Positions 45,148-53,700 of a stretch of 64,000 nucleotides of DNA are shown one piece after another. Both the position numbers and the translations under genes were made by a program. This DNA comes from JAVBLP01 sp031553505 (GTDB lineage Bacteria > Elusimicrobiota > Endomicrobiia > Endomicrobiales > Endomicrobiaceae). The stretch is taken from the NCBI GenBank assembly GCA_031553505.1, contig JAVBLP010000016.1:20011-84010 (forward strand), in the 5' to 3' direction. The notes beneath the pieces are model-generated. The model saw nothing but the letters and a program-made list of their open reading frames with translations, did no database searches and had not been told where the DNA came from. Each line of letters begins with the position of its first letter. The stretch's first letter is position 1.

Positions 45148-45485
45148 TAAAAAGAATAGTTTTTATACTGTTTGCCGCGCTTTTATTTGCCGCGCGGGCA
45201 CATGCCGTAAAGGTTTTTCCAAATCCATGGATACCGGAAAGCAATACTGGTAAACACGGTTCTTATACTGTGACTATCAAATTTGAGGGCCTTCCAACTA
45301 CCAGCGGTACGGTGCATATATATAACTCAACAGGCGAACTTGTGCGCAAACTGCAATGGGCAAACAGCGCTGAAACCTATTGGGACGGCAGAAATGACCG
45401 GCACGAATATGTTGCCAGCGGCGTATATATATGGGTTATTAAGGAAGGCGGCACCCATACCGGCAAAATAGTTATTATAAGATAA
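45144..45485 (+). CDS. Small secreted protein consisting of one FlgD-like/type IX sorting-like domain
   Basis: 113 residues: a signal peptide (1-21, ending ARAHA) and a single beta-sandwich domain: KVFPNPWIPES, TVTIKFEGLP, TVHIYNSTGELVRKL, YWDGRNDRHEYVASGVYIW and the end GKIVIIR. This pattern is shared by FlgD Ig-like and type IX C-terminal sorting domains, which normally sit at the end of much larger proteins. Here it stands alone and overlaps the PorV-like gene by four bases, so the pair probably works together. Role is inference. Confidence 0.75.
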   Translation: MIKRIVFILFAALLFAARAHAVKVFPNPWIPESNTGKHGSYTVTIKFEGLPTTSGTVHIYNSTGELVRKLQWANSAETYWDGRNDRHEYVASGVYIWVIKEGGTHTGKIVIIR

Positions 45486-45548
45486 ATATTGTTTTTCGCA
45501 GGCAGAACGACTAATCTAATACCGGAAAACGTCCGGAAAAATCAATTA

Positions 45549-45606
45549 AAAATTCACAAATATTTTGCAATTTATTTTAGGGGTTTTCTAAAGCCTTAAG
45601 TATAAT
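45549..45606 (+). promoter_or_regulatory. Promoter region of the first YD-repeat gene
   Basis: AAAATTCACA (45549-45558), TTTTCTA (45584-45590) and TATAAT (45601-45606). The same three elements, with the same 10-base gap between the last two, occur before the second YD-repeat gene. No standard -35 is present, so an activator may be needed. Confidence 0.5.
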
Positions 45607-45671
45607 AAAAGTGCAGGCAAATAAGCAGAAGGAGGTTTGAGGAGTACAAAAAAATAAAAATGGAGGGTGTC

Positions 45672-48287
45672 ATGAGAAAAAAAATTTTGTCGTACGTCTT
45701 GGGAGCAGCAGTAATAGCTTTTGTCGCGATGGGTTCTTCTTTCGCGAGAGATATTAATGAAGCAAGCTCGGTAGGCATGTCAGCAGGTTCCAACGGGGTT
45801 TTGGTTCAAAACGCCGGAGTTGTGATTGATTTTAATTCCCTTCCTGACAATGTAGGAAGAATCTCGCAAACTTTTAACTATGTTAACGGTGTTCTTGTAG
45901 CCACGAAAGACGGCGACAGGAATATTAACATTTTCAGTGACGGAAAGCTGAGGGCGTCTTTCGGCTATAACAGCGGCACTTATTCGCTAACGAACGTAAA
46001 CTTGACGAATGCTGACTGGTCGAAGATCGACTCAATGAAAGGAAGTACTGACGGCGAAAAACTTAAAAATTATTTACTGTCTTTAGGTTTTACGGAAGCG
46101 CAGCTTACTGCTAACAACGATAATAACAAAGCTACTGAAGCTAGCGCGATTAACTCAATTTGGCAGTATTTGATTAGCGTCAGCTCAACATCAGCTTACA
46201 AAAAAGCAGCTAGAAATGAATTTGCTTTGCTTAATTTTATTAAATCCAACAAAAGCAAGATAGGATATACAGACGAAGAGTATAAAAAATTTTCAAGTTA
46301 CCTGACGGAAAATGTTAAGAGCAGCCTTGCTAAGGACAACTTTGTTGCGATACCTAAAATAATTGACAGTAAACTATCCCCTGTTGGCGGTGTTAAACCG
46401 ATTGATGCAAAACTAGGGCCTATCACAGTTCAGCCCATAGCAAAAGATGATGGCAAAAAATCGCTCGCGGATGTATTAAAAGATAAGCTTAGCAGCACTA
46501 AAAAAGAGTTAGCTGCAATTGATAAAAAATGGGACGGCAAAGATGTCGCATGGCTTGCTACGGCAGCCGCTCATCTTAAGAAAGGGCAAAACTATTCTAT
46601 TTCCATCAACGTAACCGCCGCTCTTGGCGCGACTATGACCACTATAATAAACGGTCAGGCGGATAAAACGTACAGTGCCCAGACTAATGCTAAAACAGGC
46701 GGCGCGACTGTTATAGAAGAGTATGTTTACCATCATGGTTTTTTAAGCAAAATAGAAACTTTGCAATATCAATATGTTACAAAAGACGGAAAACTTTATG
46801 ATGCTAATGAAAAAGGCCAAGGAAAAGGAACGGCCAATTTAACAGCTTCAAAAAGCGTTACCTATATGGACCAGTACGGAAGAGCCTCAAAAACGGTTAA
46901 TGCTGACGGAAGTACAGCATCAACTTATAAGTATTCAAGCAACGGCAGTTTGTCTTCAGTAAAAGATAAAGACGGCAATACTTCTTATTATGTAAACGGA
47001 AGAGTCAGTTTTGTTAATAATGCTTCAGGCTATACAACGACCGAATACAGCTATAATGCAAATGGTACGCTTAACGGTGTTAAAAGCAAGTATGACAGCA
47101 GCGGTAAAACTACGAATGTAGGCAAAGATAAAACCACTACTACGCAGACAACGGCATACTCTTACGGTAAAGCCGTAGCTACTTCTGACAAAGACGTTTC
47201 TTTTGATAAGATAAGAGAAGTTTACGGTCAGATTACAGCAGCAAAAACACAGGAAGAAATAACGGATTTGATGAAATCAATCAATATGAAAAATATCAGC
47301 TTGTATGCTGAGCACGCGTCAAATACGGCCTTGATGAACACAATATTCGGGAAAACCGATGCGGACGTTACGAAAGCAAAAAACTACTTTGCTAACATGA
47401 CAAACGGTTATTCTTCAATTGCTTCTGTGGATATAGATTTGACGACCCAAAAAACCACTTCATCAAAGACGACGGTCCAGTATTTAAATAAAAACGGAAA
47501 ACCGGTGAAATCTTTGAACCTGAAGAAAGACGGTATGCATACAGGTAAAAAGGTAACTACAACCGTCGAGACTGAAACTACAACAGAAACAATGTCATTT
47601 AAAATTACTGTTATGGACAGAGGCGGAGCCGCGTTTACGATGGAAGGCAATAAATGCGTATTAAGCAAAGAAGAAAGTTCTAAAACGAAAACAGATAAAA
47701 AAGACGTTAAATACAGCGATCCTGCTGTTATAGGCACGGCGGAATCGTTTACAGATGCTGACGGTAATGAAATAAGCGCGGAAGACGCAGCGGCAAAAAT
47801 CGCCGCAGGTGAAGCTGTATATGTCAAAGTGGATCCTAAATCCGTTAATATGCTTGACGGAAGCGGCTTTAATGACGTTAGCGCTAAAGAAGGCGAAGAA
47901 ATATTTGTAAAAATTGAAGACGAAGATATGTTTAAAGCGTTCAGCAATGCCGTAGGTACGGGCGAGCAGGTCATGGTAATGGGCCTTGTAACAAGCGATA
48001 TTGACGGCAAATTGACCATGGATGTTTATAATACCGCAAACGGAAAAGACGTTGGTTTTGCAATGGATTCTACGAATGACAAAGGTTACGCGGTAGGTAA
48101 TGTTGACGCGGTAAAAGCAGAAGTTGAAAAGCTTGCCGGTCAGGAAGGCTCTTGGGTTGATAAAAATACAAAGATTAACCAGGCAGTATTTGCCGGTCAG
48201 GGCTTTGCTACAGACGCAGGATACATTAAAGACTGGAAAGACGGATGGCAGCAGGCATGGAGACTTCTTGCAGGAAATACTAAATAA
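45672..48287 (+). CDS. Secreted YD-repeat (RHS-like) protein
   Basis: About 871 residues with a signal peptide (MRKKILSYVLGAAVIAFVAM ... FARD). The middle holds several YD-type repeats, for example YGRASKTVNADGSTASTYKY, DGNTSYYVNGRVSF and GYTTTEYSYNANG, which form beta-structured shells in RHS/YD proteins. The C-terminal third (from about residue 680) is acidic and lacks the repeats; it holds an OB-like strand pattern (VMVMGLVTSDIDGKLTMDVYN). No RHS core PxxxxDPxGL motif or toxin domain is recognised. GGAGG five bases before ATG 45672 fixes the start, although the frame opens at 45660. A strong terminator follows. Confidence 0.78.
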   Translation: MRKKILSYVLGAAVIAFVAMGSSFARDINEASSVGMSAGSNGVLVQNAGVVIDFNSLPDNVGRISQTFNYVNGVLVATKDGDRNINIFSDGKLRASFGYNSGTYSLTNVNLTNADWSKIDSMKGSTDGEKLKNYLLSLGFTEAQLTANNDNNKATEASAINSIWQYLISVSSTSAYKKAARNEFALLNFIKSNKSKIGYTDEEYKKFSSYLTENVKSSLAKDNFVAIPKIIDSKLSPVGGVKPIDAKLGPITVQPIAKDDGKKSLADVLKDKLSSTKKELAAIDKKWDGKDVAWLATAAAHLKKGQNYSISINVTAALGATMTTIINGQADKTYSAQTNAKTGGATVIEEYVYHHGFLSKIETLQYQYVTKDGKLYDANEKGQGKGTANLTASKSVTYMDQYGRASKTVNADGSTASTYKYSSNGSLSSVKDKDGNTSYYVNGRVSFVNNASGYTTTEYSYNANGTLNGVKSKYDSSGKTTNVGKDKTTTTQTTAYSYGKAVATSDKDVSFDKIREVYGQITAAKTQEEITDLMKSINMKNISLYAEHASNTALMNTIFGKTDADVTKAKNYFANMTNGYSSIASVDIDLTTQKTTSSKTTVQYLNKNGKPVKSLNLKKDGMHTGKKVTTTVETETTTETMSFKITVMDRGGAAFTMEGNKCVLSKEESSKTKTDKKDVKYSDPAVIGTAESFTDADGNEISAEDAAAKIAAGEAVYVKVDPKSVNMLDGSGFNDVSAKEGEEIFVKIEDEDMFKAFSNAVGTGEQVMVMGLVTSDIDGKLTMDVYNTANGKDVGFAMDSTNDKGYAVGNVDAVKAEVEKLAGQEGSWVDKNTKINQAVFAGQGFATDAGYIKDWKDGWQQAWRLLAGNTK

Positions 48288-48301
48288 AATATGATTAACT
48301 T

Positions 48302-48337
48302 AAAGCAGGCCGGGAATTTTCCGGCCTGCTTTTTTAT
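48302..48337 (+). terminator. Intrinsic terminator after the first YD-repeat gene
   Basis: AAAGCAGGCCGG-GAATTTT-CCGGCCTGCTTTTTT: a long GC stem with a T-run. Confidence 0.93.
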
Positions 48338-48401
48338 TGCAAAAAAAAGCAAAAAAAGATAGAATTTTAAAGGATTTATTTAATTTTAATTTGGAGGAAT
48401 T

Positions 48402-48785
48402 ATGGATCCGTTAAAAAAAGGCAGAAAAAAATGGCTTATTCCAGGGGTTATTACAGTTGCTGTGCTTGCGGTGCTTCTGCTTTTCGGACCCGTTATAATT
48501 ACAAGATATATGAATAATAAAACACCAGACATACCGCAGGCTGATTTTATGATGAAAGTGAAAGGGACAATAAAGTCAAGTAATAACACAGTCTATCTCA
48601 AAGGCGATAACGGCCTGTATTACATTTTGATCGGCGATAGACTTGATGAACTCTCAAAAAATTTAGATAAAGCCGCAACCGTGTTCGGAAATATGTATAC
48701 TCCGGAAGAAGGCGAAAAAGTTGACGGTAACCCTGTCAGGATGAAAATCGAAGTTATAAATTTCGGGCTTCCAGATTTGGGTTAA
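48402..48785 (+). CDS. Small membrane-anchored protein with OB-like domain
   Basis: 127 residues: basic N-terminus, one transmembrane helix (about 12-34) and a predicted periplasmic domain with strand patterns reminiscent of an OB fold (FMMKVKGTIKSSNNTVYLKGD, YYILIGD, RMKIEVINFG). No family is recognised with confidence. GGAGGAATT precedes the ATG. It lies between two YD-repeat genes but is separated from them by a terminator and by the next gene's promoter. Confidence 0.75.
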   Translation: MDPLKKGRKKWLIPGVITVAVLAVLLLFGPVIITRYMNNKTPDIPQADFMMKVKGTIKSSNNTVYLKGDNGLYYILIGDRLDELSKNLDKAATVFGNMYTPEEGEKVDGNPVRMKIEVINFGLPDLG

Positions 48786-48806
48786 ATTCCAGCCTTTTTT
48801 ATGTCT

Positions 48807-48865
48807 AAAAATTCACAGAAAATTCACATCTTTTTCAGGCAGTTTTCTATTCTTTTCGGTATAAT
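48807..48865 (+). promoter_or_regulatory. Promoter region of the second YD-repeat gene
   Basis: AAAATTCACA twice (48807-48816 and 48819-48828), TTTTCTA (48843-48849) and TATAAT (48860-48865). Its arrangement matches the promoter region of the first YD-repeat gene, including the 10-base gap before the -10 box. Confidence 0.5.
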
Positions 48866-48886
48866 TATTAATAGAAGGAGGGAATA

Positions 48887-50098
48887 ATGAACAAAAAACT
48901 GAATTCCATTCTATTTTCAATAGTATTTTTAGCGGGAACGGCTAATGCTTCGTTCCTTCCCGCACCCAAGCCTTATGTTATGGGGCCCGCAGGCAGAACT
49001 ATTGACGATTTAAAAGATTATGCAAAGCCTAACCAGATGTTTAGCGTATTACCTAACAGGCCTATTGTCGCTACGGATTCAACCGGGTCAAGGCTTTATT
49101 ACACTCCTACCGGAAAGCTTGCCGTAAGCATCGGTAAAGACGGCCAAACGACATTTTCTCTTCAGGGCGTGACAAAAACTAAAGACGCAAAAGGCAATCT
49201 TACAAGCATTTCAAAAAATATAACCGGCACCAACAGAATTGAAACCAAAAATGAATTCGGGGAGGTTATCTCTTACAAAGAAACAGGTCTTGGCGGAAAG
49301 GTAGTCAGAGAGTACGACAAAGACAACAATCTTACAAAAACTTTAACTTATAATAAATTCGGAAAAACAATTGCCGCCGTTACGAATGAAATGACAAAAG
49401 GCAAAACCGTTTATGATGAAAAAGGCTTAGCGGCTTATGAACTTGATTATGAAGGCAACCGTATGGCTAAGTACGAATACGACGACAAAAACCGTTTAAC
49501 TTTGAAAACGGACGCTTACGGAAATAAGACGCATTATGATAATCACGGTTCTATGACTTATACGGAAAACAGAGACGGCGAAGTGGTGTCTAAATATAAT
49601 TATACATACGATGATAAAGGGAACTTTGTACTTGATAATGTAGTGGACCCTTCCACAAATGAGATTACATACTTTGAAAACGGCAAACAGACTATGACTA
49701 AAAATTATGCTGGTTCCGTAGTTACTGATTACATGTGGAACGGTTCAAAACTCGTCGCGACTTTTGACCGAAGCAATCAGGAGACAACCTGGTACGATGT
49801 TGACGGAAGAACGCTTTATACAAGCGTTAACGAAGAACTTGTAAGCAAAAACTTGTACCACAAAGGCCAGCTTATCGGTATTTGGGACGCGAGAAGCAAC
49901 CAAGTTACAATATTCAAAAATGAAAGAAGGGAAGTTATTTTACAACTTGAAGATAGTGCCTACGAAGACATTTATGATAAAAACGGCAAACTTGTAAAGA
50001 GAAATAATAAAGGTTTAACAGGGCCTACTGCCGAAGATATAAAAAACTGGATTGATTCAGGTTTGATAGAGCAGTCTTCTTTGGTTAACCCATTATAA
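48887..50098 (+). CDS. Second secreted YD-repeat (RHS-like) protein
   Basis: 403 residues with a signal peptide (1-21, ending TANA). From about residue 60 to 370 there are roughly a dozen YD-like repeats, for example GGKVVREYDKDNNLTKTLTY, GNRMAKYEYDDKNRLTLKTD and YGNKTHYDNHGSMTYTENRD. The last 30 residues (GPTAEDIKNWIDSGLIEQSSL) are helical. No toxin, protease or RHS-core hallmark is recognised, so it is a repeat shell or matrix protein at most. GGAGGG precedes the ATG. It shares promoter motifs with the other YD gene and lies just upstream of the giant gene. Confidence 0.78.
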   Translation: MNKKLNSILFSIVFLAGTANASFLPAPKPYVMGPAGRTIDDLKDYAKPNQMFSVLPNRPIVATDSTGSRLYYTPTGKLAVSIGKDGQTTFSLQGVTKTKDAKGNLTSISKNITGTNRIETKNEFGEVISYKETGLGGKVVREYDKDNNLTKTLTYNKFGKTIAAVTNEMTKGKTVYDEKGLAAYELDYEGNRMAKYEYDDKNRLTLKTDAYGNKTHYDNHGSMTYTENRDGEVVSKYNYTYDDKGNFVLDNVVDPSTNEITYFENGKQTMTKNYAGSVVTDYMWNGSKLVATFDRSNQETTWYDVDGRTLYTSVNEELVSKNLYHKGQLIGIWDARSNQVTIFKNERREVILQLEDSAYEDIYDKNGKLVKRNNKGLTGPTAEDIKNWIDSGLIEQSSLVNPL

Positions 50099-50105
50099 GA
50101 AAACA

Positions 50106-50133
50106 TTGAAAATCAAAGCAGTTCAGGTATACT
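50106..50133 (+). promoter_or_regulatory. Promoter abutting the 50140 start codon
   Basis: TTGAAA (50106-50111), 16-base spacer, TATACT (50128-50133). Only six bases separate the -10 box from the ATG at 50140, and no Shine-Dalgarno sequence is present, so the transcript would be leaderless. Confidence 0.55.
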
Positions 50134-50139
50134 TTTACT

Positions 50140-50697
50140 ATGAAAAACATAAAATTAAACTACCATCTCGGCTTAAAGAAAACAACCGTATATAAAACGG
50201 TTGCGGTTGTCATTTTTGCCATGGTGTTTAATCTCATAAACCTCGGGGCTTTCTACAAAGGCAGCGCTATAGAGTTTAACGCGGCATCCGTACATTCTGA
50301 AAACTCTATCGGGAAAATGTTTGCAAATTTAAGCATGCCGTTGAAAACTTTTAACGATTTGCTGAAAAAAGAAATGGGTTTGGCTAATAAAGAGGAAAAA
50401 CAATCTTCGTCTTCAACCCAATTTGCGCTTATGCCTATTAAGACAAAAAGAGCTTTCGGGGAGAATAATAAATTTATTACTTTTTCGTCAGCTTCTCCGG
50501 CGAAAGATATGCGATCTCCGGTTAATAATATTTATCTTAAAGATAATTTTACGTTGGCAGGCTACACGGGCAACAGCGAGACGGTTAAGTTTATGCTGTT
50601 ATTTCTTATTTTATTAACCGTGCTGCCCAGAGGGATTCCGGTAAGAATTAATAATTTTAAAAAAAATATAAATACCGTGCTCCCTGCTTTATTTTAA
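50140..50697 (+). CDS. Membrane protein resembling the N-terminus of the giant protein
   Basis: 185 residues with a transmembrane helix near the N-terminus (about 19-40: VYKTVAVVIFAMVFNLINLG) and another near the C-terminus (about 148-163), leaving about 105 residues between them, probably periplasmic. No family is recognised. The start, a basic stretch, V-K-x-V-A-hydrophobic helix and then GKMFANLSMPLKTF, parallels the giant protein that follows (AVKAVAIIVVNCFLL ... KQIFEDFTLPYSYG). The stop codon lies inside the terminator loop. Confidence 0.7.
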   Translation: MKNIKLNYHLGLKKTTVYKTVAVVIFAMVFNLINLGAFYKGSAIEFNAASVHSENSIGKMFANLSMPLKTFNDLLKKEMGLANKEEKQSSSSTQFALMPIKTKRAFGENNKFITFSSASPAKDMRSPVNNIYLKDNFTLAGYTGNSETVKFMLLFLILLTVLPRGIPVRINNFKKNINTVLPALF

Positions 50698-50709
50698 AGC
50701 GGGGTTTTT
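50682..50709 (+). terminator. Intrinsic terminator overlapping a stop codon
   Basis: CCCTGCTTT-ATTTT-AAAGCGGGG followed by TTTTT. The TAA stop of the 50140 gene (50695-50697) lies at the loop/stem boundary. It separates that gene from the giant gene, so the giant gene needs read-through or a promoter in the remaining 30 bases; none is clear. Confidence 0.8.
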
Positions 50710-50741
50710 CCATTTAATGGAGAAATACGGTGGGAGAAAAC

Positions 50742-53700
50742 ATGAAAACGATTAACACTTTTATCAGGGAGAAATTCCGACAACTTGCGGGCAAAAGTTT
50801 GCTGCGCGCTAAAGAATGGCTGTTAAATATGACTGCCGTTAAAGCGGTTGCCATAATAGTGGTTAATTGTTTTCTATTGACGGGTGTTTACGGGCAGAGC
50901 ATTGCGATGGTTGCCGAAAATGTCCGTTCAACCCAGCAGTTTAAGCAGATTTTTGAAGATTTTACGCTTCCGTACTCTTACGGTAAAATTACTGACGCGC
51001 ATTACGCGGGCAGCGATACCGTAATTATCAATATACAGGATTTGCATGCCCATGCAGACGTTCAAAGAAGCATAAGCAATATAATTAAAACTTTTGACAA
51101 GAAATTTAAAGTAAAGAATGTGTATCTTGAAGGCGCTTACGGGCAGTTGGACACCTCATGGCTCGCTTCAATAAGCGATAAAAATCTTAAAGAAAAAGTG
51201 CTTGAATCTTTGATTAGCAGCGGAAGGCTTACCGGCGCGGAATATTATTCGGCGTTAAGCGACCGTTCGCAGGTAATTAGAGGGCTTGAAAATAAAGACG
51301 AATACTTGCAAAACCTTAAGAGGTTTGGCGATATTTTAAACTCGCAGACCGAAGTTTCCTCCTTGCTTGCAAGCGTCAAGGCTGATGTTGACGTTCTTCA
51401 GGCGCAGTATTTCAACAGAAGGCAGCAGAAAATAGTTGATCTTTCAAAAGAATATACAGAAGGTAAAATAGAAGCGAAAAAGTATTTTTCGCTTCTGTCA
51501 AAGCATACCGACAAGCTCGGCATTGATATGTACCAGTATGAAAATATTAAAAGTTATGTGGACCTTTTAGACGCCGAGAAAAAGATTGATTATAAGAGAG
51601 CCACGCAGGAGCTTCAGCTTCTTGTCGTAACCCTTAAAAATATATTGCCGGTTGCCGCGTACCAGATGATATCCGATTCCACTAACGGTTTTTCCGAGCT
51701 GGACAGGCTCTATCCCATCCTTATAAGATTTTCAAGGGAAAACAATATTGATTTAAGCAATAATTTTTCAGAGTTAAACAAGTTTTTTGCTTCGCTGGAA
51801 CTCAGCCAGAAAATTAACCCTATCGAACTTCTTAAAGAAGAACAGAGGCTTACCGAAGAGATAAACACGCAGTTTTCAAATAACAGAAGCGAAAGGGAAA
51901 TTGTTTTCCTCGCGGGTTTTTATAAATATTTGGAAGCTTACTTGTCCAGTAAAATATCTTACGACGATTACAACTACTATAAGGACAATGCGGCAAGGTT
52001 TAAAGAGTTATGGGTAAAGTACGTAGACAACAGAAAACTTGCGCTCATAAACGATTTTGAAAAGAACGCTGACGCTTTTTACAGGGTCAACGTAGACAGA
52101 AACAAGTATTTTATCGCAAATATAGACGGTTTGGAAAACGCTTCTAAAATAACTGCCGATTACGGCAATCTTTCAGATGCTGAAAAAACAATAAAGTCGC
52201 TTAAAGAAGCCAAAAATGTCGACGTTATAATTACCGGAGGTTTCCATACTGAAGGCGTTTCAGGCATTTTGGCAAAAAAAGGCATTTCGTATATAGTTAT
52301 AACGCCTAATGTAAACGGCGGAGCGGCGATCGCTGAAGAAATTTATTATAAAGTTGCAAAAGAACAAAGTAAAATAATGTTCCAGGCTTTAGCCGCTTTG
52401 AATTTAACACAGTTTATTCAAAATTCTCCGTCACTATCTGCTGCCTATAATGATTTAGTAAATGCTCTTGCGACAAATCAAACGCTTACTTCAGGCACAG
52501 TTGAAAGTATAAATACTTTCCTTGCGGATGTGTATAAAGAAAAAAATAATAGTGTTTCTGCCCGTATTAGTTTTTATGAAAAAGGCCAATCACAGCTTAT
52601 AGTCAACGAACCTGGTAAAACAACAGTCTCTTATTATAATCCCCAAACGCAGCAGTTTGATGAACCTAAAATCGCTGATTCTGCTATTGGCTTTTCTGAA
52701 AAATCTTCAAGAAACGCGTCCGTTGTCGCCGCGGCTTCATTTTCTTTGGCGGCAGTATTTACGGTAGGGCTTTCTTTGCTTTCCGGAGTAATTCCTATAG
52801 TACCGGTGATTTTATTGGCAGTTGCGCCGGTTTCACTTTTTGGCACAGGCGTTTTTGAGGCTTACCAGTCATCAAAAATCAGCGCCGCGCAGAGAGAAAT
52901 AGAAAAGGCAGGCTTGTCTTCAAGCGATTCCGCCATCCCCGGTTTTGACGTTTTGATGAAAATAATAACCTCGCCTGACAACGCGTACGCGTACGAAGAT
53001 TTCCTCAAATTAGTGTTGAAATCAGATACCGATTCTGTTAAGTTTAAAGCCCGTTATAAAAAGATTGCAAGCATAAGAAAAGCGCTAACAGAAGCGACAG
53101 CCGGAGAAAAACTTACTTTGCAGGACAGCCTTGATACTGAAATGAACCTTCTTGCGGATATGCTTTCGCAGGAAATTTCACAGGAAGGCGCGGTAATGGC
53201 CTTTGAAAAAGGCGCTGTACATCTTAATTATGACCTTATAGCCAAGTTGTTTGTAGATGATGCAGGAAACATAAAAAACAGCAACCTTTTATCTGTTATA
53301 GTAGGCCATGAAGTAAGGCATAAAAAACTTGAAGAGGCCGCAAACAGAAACAATATACTTAAACTTCTTACCGCTTCTAAACCGGTTGAAGAGTTTATTG
53401 TTTCCATGCTTGATATTAAAGATTTGGCTTTAAGCGTAATCCATTCCGTTTCCGCGTCAATACAGGAAATTTCATTAAATTGGCTTGAAAAAAGAGCACC
53501 AAATACAGTTGATGAAGATGTTAAGGCGGATTTTAGAAATAAAATGGATGCTGAGTACCCCGGTACAAATGCGGGAAACAGCATTAGAACCAGAATACAG
53601 ATAATAGTCGCAAGGTATATGGTAGCATTCAAAAAATACGTGCATTTAGGTACCGGCGGCGGCAAAACAAACGCGGCGCGCCTTGCCATGACGCAGATAA

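Noticed and set aside
47408..48019. 203-codon minus-strand frame opposite the first YD-repeat gene
   Set aside because: Shadow of a well-supported plus-strand gene; low-complexity Ser/Thr/Pro composition.
48887..50098. Polymorphic toxin (RHS) call for the YD-repeat proteins
   Set aside because: No RHS core motif, no recognisable toxin tip and no immunity-like gene follow; repeats alone do not support it.
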